Shown here piece by piece: positions 40,843 through 44,281 of a DNA stretch of 44,281 nucleotides; positions within the stretch are counted from its first letter, which is position 1, and every line of letters begins with the position of its first letter. Both the position numbers and the translations under genes were made by a program. The notes beneath the pieces are model-generated. The model saw only the letters and a list, made by a program, of their open reading frames with translations, did not search any database and had not been told where the DNA came from. The DNA is from Halobacteriales archaeon QS_1_68_17 (GTDB lineage Archaea; Halobacteriota; Halobacteria; Halobacteriales; Haloarculaceae), in contig PXRG01000023.1 in assembly GCA_003021105.1 (NCBI GenBank), positions 1 through 44,281 of the forward strand, written 5' to 3'.

Positions 40843-41576
40843 AGGTACCCCGACAGCCCCTCCGTCTCGGGAAACGACAGGTCCAGCGACGCGTCCACTA
40901 CCGTCTCGACCGCCGCGGCGACAGCCGGGGCGAACGAGTCGTCCGGGTCCGCACAGGTCGGCCCCGCCCCGGTCGGGGTCGCGTCCGCGACCGGAATCAC
41001 CGCGTCGGCGTGCTCGACGGGGTGGTCCCCGCCGGCGCGGTTGACGACCGACCGGACCTCCCCGACGCCTACGTCGTCGAGGCGGTCGCGCATGCGCGGC
41101 AGGGCGTCCGCGCCGCGCCGGGTCGCCGGTACGACCAGCGCGACCCGGTCGGCCGCCGAGACGGCCGCGACCGCCTGGTTCGCGGCGACCGGCGGCGTGT
41201 CCACGAGGACGTGGTCGAAGGCGGCGGTCGCGTCGCGGATCGCCGCCCCGAACCGCTCGGCGGCGTCGGGAGCCTTCGCGCGGGCCAGGCGCTCGAACGG
41301 CGCGTACGCCGGACACACCGCCAGCCGTCCCGCCGTGTCGACCGGGTGGTCGATCAGTGCCGCCTCCAGGCCGGCCTCGCCGGTCGCCACCGCGGTCGCG
41401 TCGGGACGGATCGTCCCGGGCACGTACCCGGCCAGCCCCTGCGTGCCGAAGGCCGCGTCGATCACCGCGACCGCCCGGCCGTCGCGGGCCAGCGTCGCCC
41501 CGAACTCGACGGCGAGCCGCGTGGCCCCGGCACCGCCGACCGCGCCGGCTACCGCCAGCATTTCTTTCCCGTCCAT
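40839..41576 (-). CDS. ParA/MinD-like protein lacking P-loop lysines (245 aa)
   Basis: Starts MDGKEMLAVAGAVGGAGATR, where a ParA Walker A would be. The glycines are kept, but the two lysines expected in KGGxGKT are Ala or absent. The other landmarks remain: VIDAAFGTQGLAGYVPG after the A' strand, HVLVDTPPVAANQAVAAVS as Walker B, and VALVVPATRRGADALPRM. So it has the ParA fold but probably no normal ATP hydrolysis. It converges with an HTH-like gene, stop codons shared in CTAG. Confidence 0.65.
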   Translation of the reverse strand: MDGKEMLAVAGAVGGAGATRLAVEFGATLARDGRAVAVIDAAFGTQGLAGYVPGTIRPDATAVATGEAGLEAALIDHPVDTAGRLAVCPAYAPFERLARAKAPDAAERFGAAIRDATAAFDHVLVDTPPVAANQAVAAVSAADRVALVVPATRRGADALPRMRDRLDDVGVGEVRSVVNRAGGDHPVEHADAVIPVADATPTGAGPTCADPDDSFAPAVAAAVETVVDASLDLSFPETEGLSGYL

Positions 41577-41755
41577 ACGATAGCAATTTTACCCCGATGG
41601 TACAAAAAGTCCGGGACGCGCGGGCGGCGGTTCCGACACCCTCCGTCGCCGCCACCGGAAAGCGGCCGGCAGCGTCCGTTCCGGCGGACTCCCGCCGGCC
41701 CGGCCACCGGAGAGCGGCGGGCGGTCTCGTCCCGTCGTCGCGGGGTCGCGGAGCG

Positions 41756-42178
41756 CTACGCGTCCCTGATGGCGGCGGCGACCGATTCGAGTTCGTCCTC
41801 GGAGAGGTCGGGCCGGTCGCCGGCGACCGCGTGGATCGGGTGGCCGCCGTCGCCCTCGAACCGCGGGACGACGTGGGCGTGGACGTGGGGCACCTCCTGG
41901 CCGCTGACCTCGCCGTTGTTGAAGCCGACGTTGCTCGCGGGGGCGTCGACGGCCGCCTCGACGCGTCCCACGAGGTCGTGGAGCGTCCCGAAGTAGTCGG
42001 CCGCCAGGTCCGCCGGCAGGTCCTGGAGGCGCTCGTGGTGGGCCTTCGGGATCACCAGCGTGTGCCCGCGGGCCAGCGGGTTGGCGTCGAGAAACGCCAG
42101 CACGTCGTCGTCCTCGTGGACGGTGTAGCTGGGGATCTCTCCGTCGACGATCTGACAGAATATGCAGTCGGCTGACAT
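41756..42178 (-). CDS. HIT-family hydrolase (140 aa)
   Basis: The histidine-triad motif is HVHAHVVPR near residue 100, with the opening MSADCIFCQIVDGEIPSYTV and ANPLARGHTLVIPKAHHERL as usual for HIT/HINT proteins. They hydrolyse nucleotide phosphoramidates and AMP-lysine. The first Cys pair (CIFC) may bind zinc. The ATG at 42178 is chosen by the family's conserved beginning. Confidence 0.9.
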   Translation of the reverse strand: MSADCIFCQIVDGEIPSYTVHEDDDVLAFLDANPLARGHTLVIPKAHHERLQDLPADLAADYFGTLHDLVGRVEAAVDAPASNVGFNNGEVSGQEVPHVHAHVVPRFEGDGGHPIHAVAGDRPDLSEDELESVAAAIRDA

Positions 42179-42263
42179 CACCGGCCGTTCTACCGCGACG
42201 CCCAAAAGCGTGTTCGGGCCGCCGGAGCACAACGGCTATGCCCGCCGATACCGTGGAGCCGGT

Positions 42264-43121
42264 GTGACGCTCGCGGACGCTCCCGTTCCCGCGGTCATCG
42301 ACGCGCACGTCCACCTGCTGCCGGGCCGGCTGACGCGTGCCATCCGCGACGCGCTCCACGGGGAGATGGGCTGGACCTTCGAGCACCCGACCTCGCGGGA
42401 CGACATCGAGGCCCACCTCCGTTCGCACGGCGTCAAGCGGTACTTCGTGCTCCCGTACGCCCACGAGGCGGGGATGGCCGCCGACCTCAACCGGTGGCTC
42501 CTCGACCGGGCGGCCGAGTCGGAGATGTGCGTCCCCTTCGCCACGGTCCACGGGGACGACGACGTCGCGGCCGTGGTCCGGACGGCCTTCGAGGCCGGCG
42601 CGCGCGGGCTGAAGTTCCAGTGTCCCGTCCAGGAGTGTGGGCCGGCGGACCCGCGGCTCGATCCGGCCTTCGAACTGGCCGCGGCCTACGACCGGCCGAT
42701 CGTCTTCCACGCCGGGACAGCGCCCATGTTCGAGGATTCGCCGTACGTCGGGATCGACCAGTTCCGGGAGTTCGTCGCCTCCTACCCGGACGTGCGGGCC
42801 TGCTGTGCCCACATGGGGACCTTCGAGCACGAGGCGTTCGTCGAGACGGCCCGCGAGCACGAGTCGGTGTTCCTCGACACCTGTTTCGCCATGTCGACGG
42901 CGGTCGGCGAGTCGATGGACTTCGATCCCGCCGCGGTCGACGACGCCGTCTTCGAGGACCTCGCGGGTCGGGTCATGTTCGGGTCGGACTACCCGAACAT
43001 CCCCCACTCGTACCGCTCGGAGTACGAAGGACTGCTGGCGCGCGACCTTTCGGAGGCGGCGTTCGAGGCGTTGTTCCGCGGAGCGGCCGAGCGGTTCCTT
43101 TCCGGGCAGGACCCGGCGTGA
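42264..43121 (+). CDS. amidohydrolase-family metal-dependent hydrolase (285 aa)
   Basis: The N-terminal metal motif is VIDAHVHL (His-x-His), and other ligands lie in YDRPIVFHAGTAPMFE, ACCAHMGTFEHEAF and VMFGSDYPNIPHSYR. This is the amidohydrolase 2 (PF04909) type of TIM barrel, which includes decarboxylases and lactonases. Substrate not predictable. A GTG at 42264 is the most likely start because no in-frame ATG lies nearby and the frame upstream crosses the HIT gene's start. Confidence 0.75.
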   Translation: MTLADAPVPAVIDAHVHLLPGRLTRAIRDALHGEMGWTFEHPTSRDDIEAHLRSHGVKRYFVLPYAHEAGMAADLNRWLLDRAAESEMCVPFATVHGDDDVAAVVRTAFEAGARGLKFQCPVQECGPADPRLDPAFELAAAYDRPIVFHAGTAPMFEDSPYVGIDQFREFVASYPDVRACCAHMGTFEHEAFVETAREHESVFLDTCFAMSTAVGESMDFDPAAVDDAVFEDLAGRVMFGSDYPNIPHSYRSEYEGLLARDLSEAAFEALFRGAAERFLSGQDPA

Positions 43122-43130
43122 CCGCGCCGG

Positions 43131-43790
43131 TCAGCAGTCGTCGAGCGTCCGGCGGATGGCGGCGACGTACTCCTCCCGGGTAAGATCCAGCCGCGACAGC
43201 CACACTTCCTGGTAGGAGGGATGGAGCAGTGGGACGGCCGTCGTCCCGAGAGCGGGGCACGCGACCGGATCGAGCACCGAATCGAGGAAGCCGTCGAGTT
43301 CGATCCCCTCGTGGTCGAACACCGACCGGGTGGCGTGTTTCCCGGTCGTGACGACCGCCACCGGGTCGACCCGTTCGATCTCCTCGACCAGGTAGGGCCG
43401 GCAGTTCGCCCGCTCCGTCGCGGTCGGTTCGCGGTTCGACCCCGCACCGTCGGCGGGGAAGCACTTCACGGCGTTGGTAAAATAACACTCGTCGGGGCCG
43501 TAGCCGGCGTCGGCCAGCAGATCACGCACCCGCCGGCCGGAGTGGCGGGCCGTGTAGGCCATTCCGGTCCAGTTGCCGCCCCGCCAGCGGTCGGCGTCGG
43601 GGTCGCCCGCGCCGGGTGCCTCCCCGACGACCACGAGGGCGGCGTCGAGCGGGCCGTTGCCCCAGGCGATGCACTCGCGGCTCTCGACGAGCGCCGGACA
43701 CCTGTGGCAGTCGTCGGTGAGCGGGTTGGCCCGCCCGGGGTCGGGAAACTCCGCCACGAACGACCGCGCGGGCCGCGCGAACAAAAGCAT
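43131..43790 (-). CDS. uracil-DNA glycosylase family protein (219 aa)
   Basis: Removes uracil from DNA in base-excision repair. GEAPGAGDPDADRW is motif A, FTNAVKCFPADG the next conserved stretch and PLLHPSYQEVW motif B. The cysteines near the start (DDCHRCPALVESRECIAWGN) fit the Fe-S cluster-binding families 4 or 5 of this superfamily. The exact family is not certain. It is convergent with the amidohydrolase, and its stop lies 9 bases away. Confidence 0.75.
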   Translation of the reverse strand: MLLFARPARSFVAEFPDPGRANPLTDDCHRCPALVESRECIAWGNGPLDAALVVVGEAPGAGDPDADRWRGGNWTGMAYTARHSGRRVRDLLADAGYGPDECYFTNAVKCFPADGAGSNREPTATERANCRPYLVEEIERVDPVAVVTTGKHATRSVFDHEGIELDGFLDSVLDPVACPALGTTAVPLLHPSYQEVWLSRLDLTREEYVAAIRRTLDDC

Positions 43791-43938
43791 ACGGCCGTCG
43801 GCCGTCCCCGGTGGCCGTGGTCCGCCGTCCGTGGTCCGTCAACCGTGAGCCGTCCGTTGTCCGCCGTCGGCGGCCCTCCGCCGTCCGGGGCAGTCAGGCG
43901 TCAGCCATCGGTGTCGGGGGCCGGCGGGGGCGACGCTC

Positions 43939-44281
43939 TCAGTCGTCGCCCGGCGCGACGTCGGAGGGGACGCCCGTCTCCTCCCAGTCGATTTCCTCCT
44001 CCCTGGCGACCCGCTCCATCCAGTCGGCGAACTCCTGGAATTCGAGGATCTCGTACTCGCGTTTGAGACCGGTCCAGACCGTGTAACACATCAACAGCAG
44101 GACGAAGGCGAACGGAACGCCGGTCGTGATCGAGGCAGTCTGGAGCGCCCCGAGACCGCCGCCGACCAGCAACACCGCCGCGACCGCGCCCTCGGTGACC
44201 GCCCAGAAGATCCGCTGGTTCACACACGGACCGTCGCCCCCGCCAGTAGCGTCGCGTCGGCCCGCCTCGCGGCGCGGCAGG
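43939..44281 (-). CDS. BCCT-family transporter, C-terminal end (partial)
   Basis: The gene begins outside the window. The visible end reads [20 protein letters not shown] and [20 protein letters not shown], then an acidic, charged tail ([20 protein letters not shown]). The order TTGG, QRIFWA, then [12 protein letters not shown] is typical of the last helices of betaine/choline/carnitine transporters, which import compatible solutes, fitting a halophile. Upstream of TTGG the frame reads a less typical sequence, so a frame disturbance just at the window edge is possible. Confidence 0.75.
   Translation of the reverse strand, partial: LPRREAGRRDATGGGDGPCVNQRIFWAVTEGAVAAVLLVGGGLGALQTASITTGVPFAFVLLLMCYTVWTGLKREYEILEFQEFADWMERVAREEEIDWEETGVPSDVAPGDD

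Overview
The window is chromosomal DNA of a halophilic archaeon (class Halobacteria). It is very GC-rich, the proteins are strongly acidic (Asp/Glu-rich), and the core genes are archaeal: an MCM replicative helicase, an RPA-type single-strand DNA-binding protein with its partner, TFB, and tRNA-His with an encoded G-1. Several genes have TATA boxes about 25 bases before the start codon, as in leaderless haloarchaeal transcripts. Genus cannot be fixed from the sequence alone.

Layout. 1-3.4 kb: a TnpB-like tail with a right-end hairpin, a small zinc-ribbon gene, tRNA-Gln, a pair of broken genes joined head to head (UspA and PiT phosphate permease), an intact double-Usp protein and a zinc-ribbon membrane protein. 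3.5-10.4 kb: an NhaC-type antiporter, a BASS-type transporter, a class V aminotransferase and leucyl-tRNA synthetase; two copies of a 109-bp mobile element (MITE) sit exactly at the stop codons of the antiporter and synthetase genes. 10.6-16.7 kb: a hypothetical gene, a response-regulator/PAS histidine kinase, a cupin, a membrane protein and a decayed mannose-1-phosphate guanylyltransferase. 16.7-18.6 kb: a duplicated promoter-like segment, a second MITE and the rpa3-rpap3 operon. 18.7-24 kb: a zone of decay with frameshifted, truncated or fused genes (ribbon-helix-helix protein, secreted proteins, DEAD/DEAH helicase, SLC13 permease, TnpB), interspersed with tRNA-His and tRNA-Pro. 24.5-25.3 kb: three translationally coupled tiny genes and a winged-helix gene. 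25.6-30.8 kb: mcm carrying two inteins, both in the ATPase core. 30.8-36.7 kb: a Tat-exported beta-propeller protein, an uncharacterised gene set ending in a MinD/ParA-like ATPase, and a convergent tfb. 37-44.3 kb: small metabolic and housekeeping genes (zinc micro-protein, PPOX-like, VOC, a truncated MscS channel, a P-loop-less ParA relative, HIT, amidohydrolase, uracil-DNA glycosylase) and the end of a BCCT transporter.

How it fits together. DNA replication and repair functions (MCM, RPA3/RPAP3, uracil-DNA glycosylase, a dead helicase) and general transcription (TFB) are spread through the window without forming one operon. The main themes are mobile or selfish DNA (two MITE families with 3-bp TNA target duplications, two inteins, two TnpB/right-end fossils) and repeated rearrangement scars in which two unrelated gene fragments meet on opposite strands. 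The best candidate for an undescribed system is the 32.9-35.9 kb gene set, in which a MinD/ParA-like ATPase is coupled to a low-complexity/helical protein and preceded by a coiled-coil protein and small proteins of unknown function. Many breaks are single-base indels, so part of the apparent decay could be assembly error; the truncation scars could not be explained that way.
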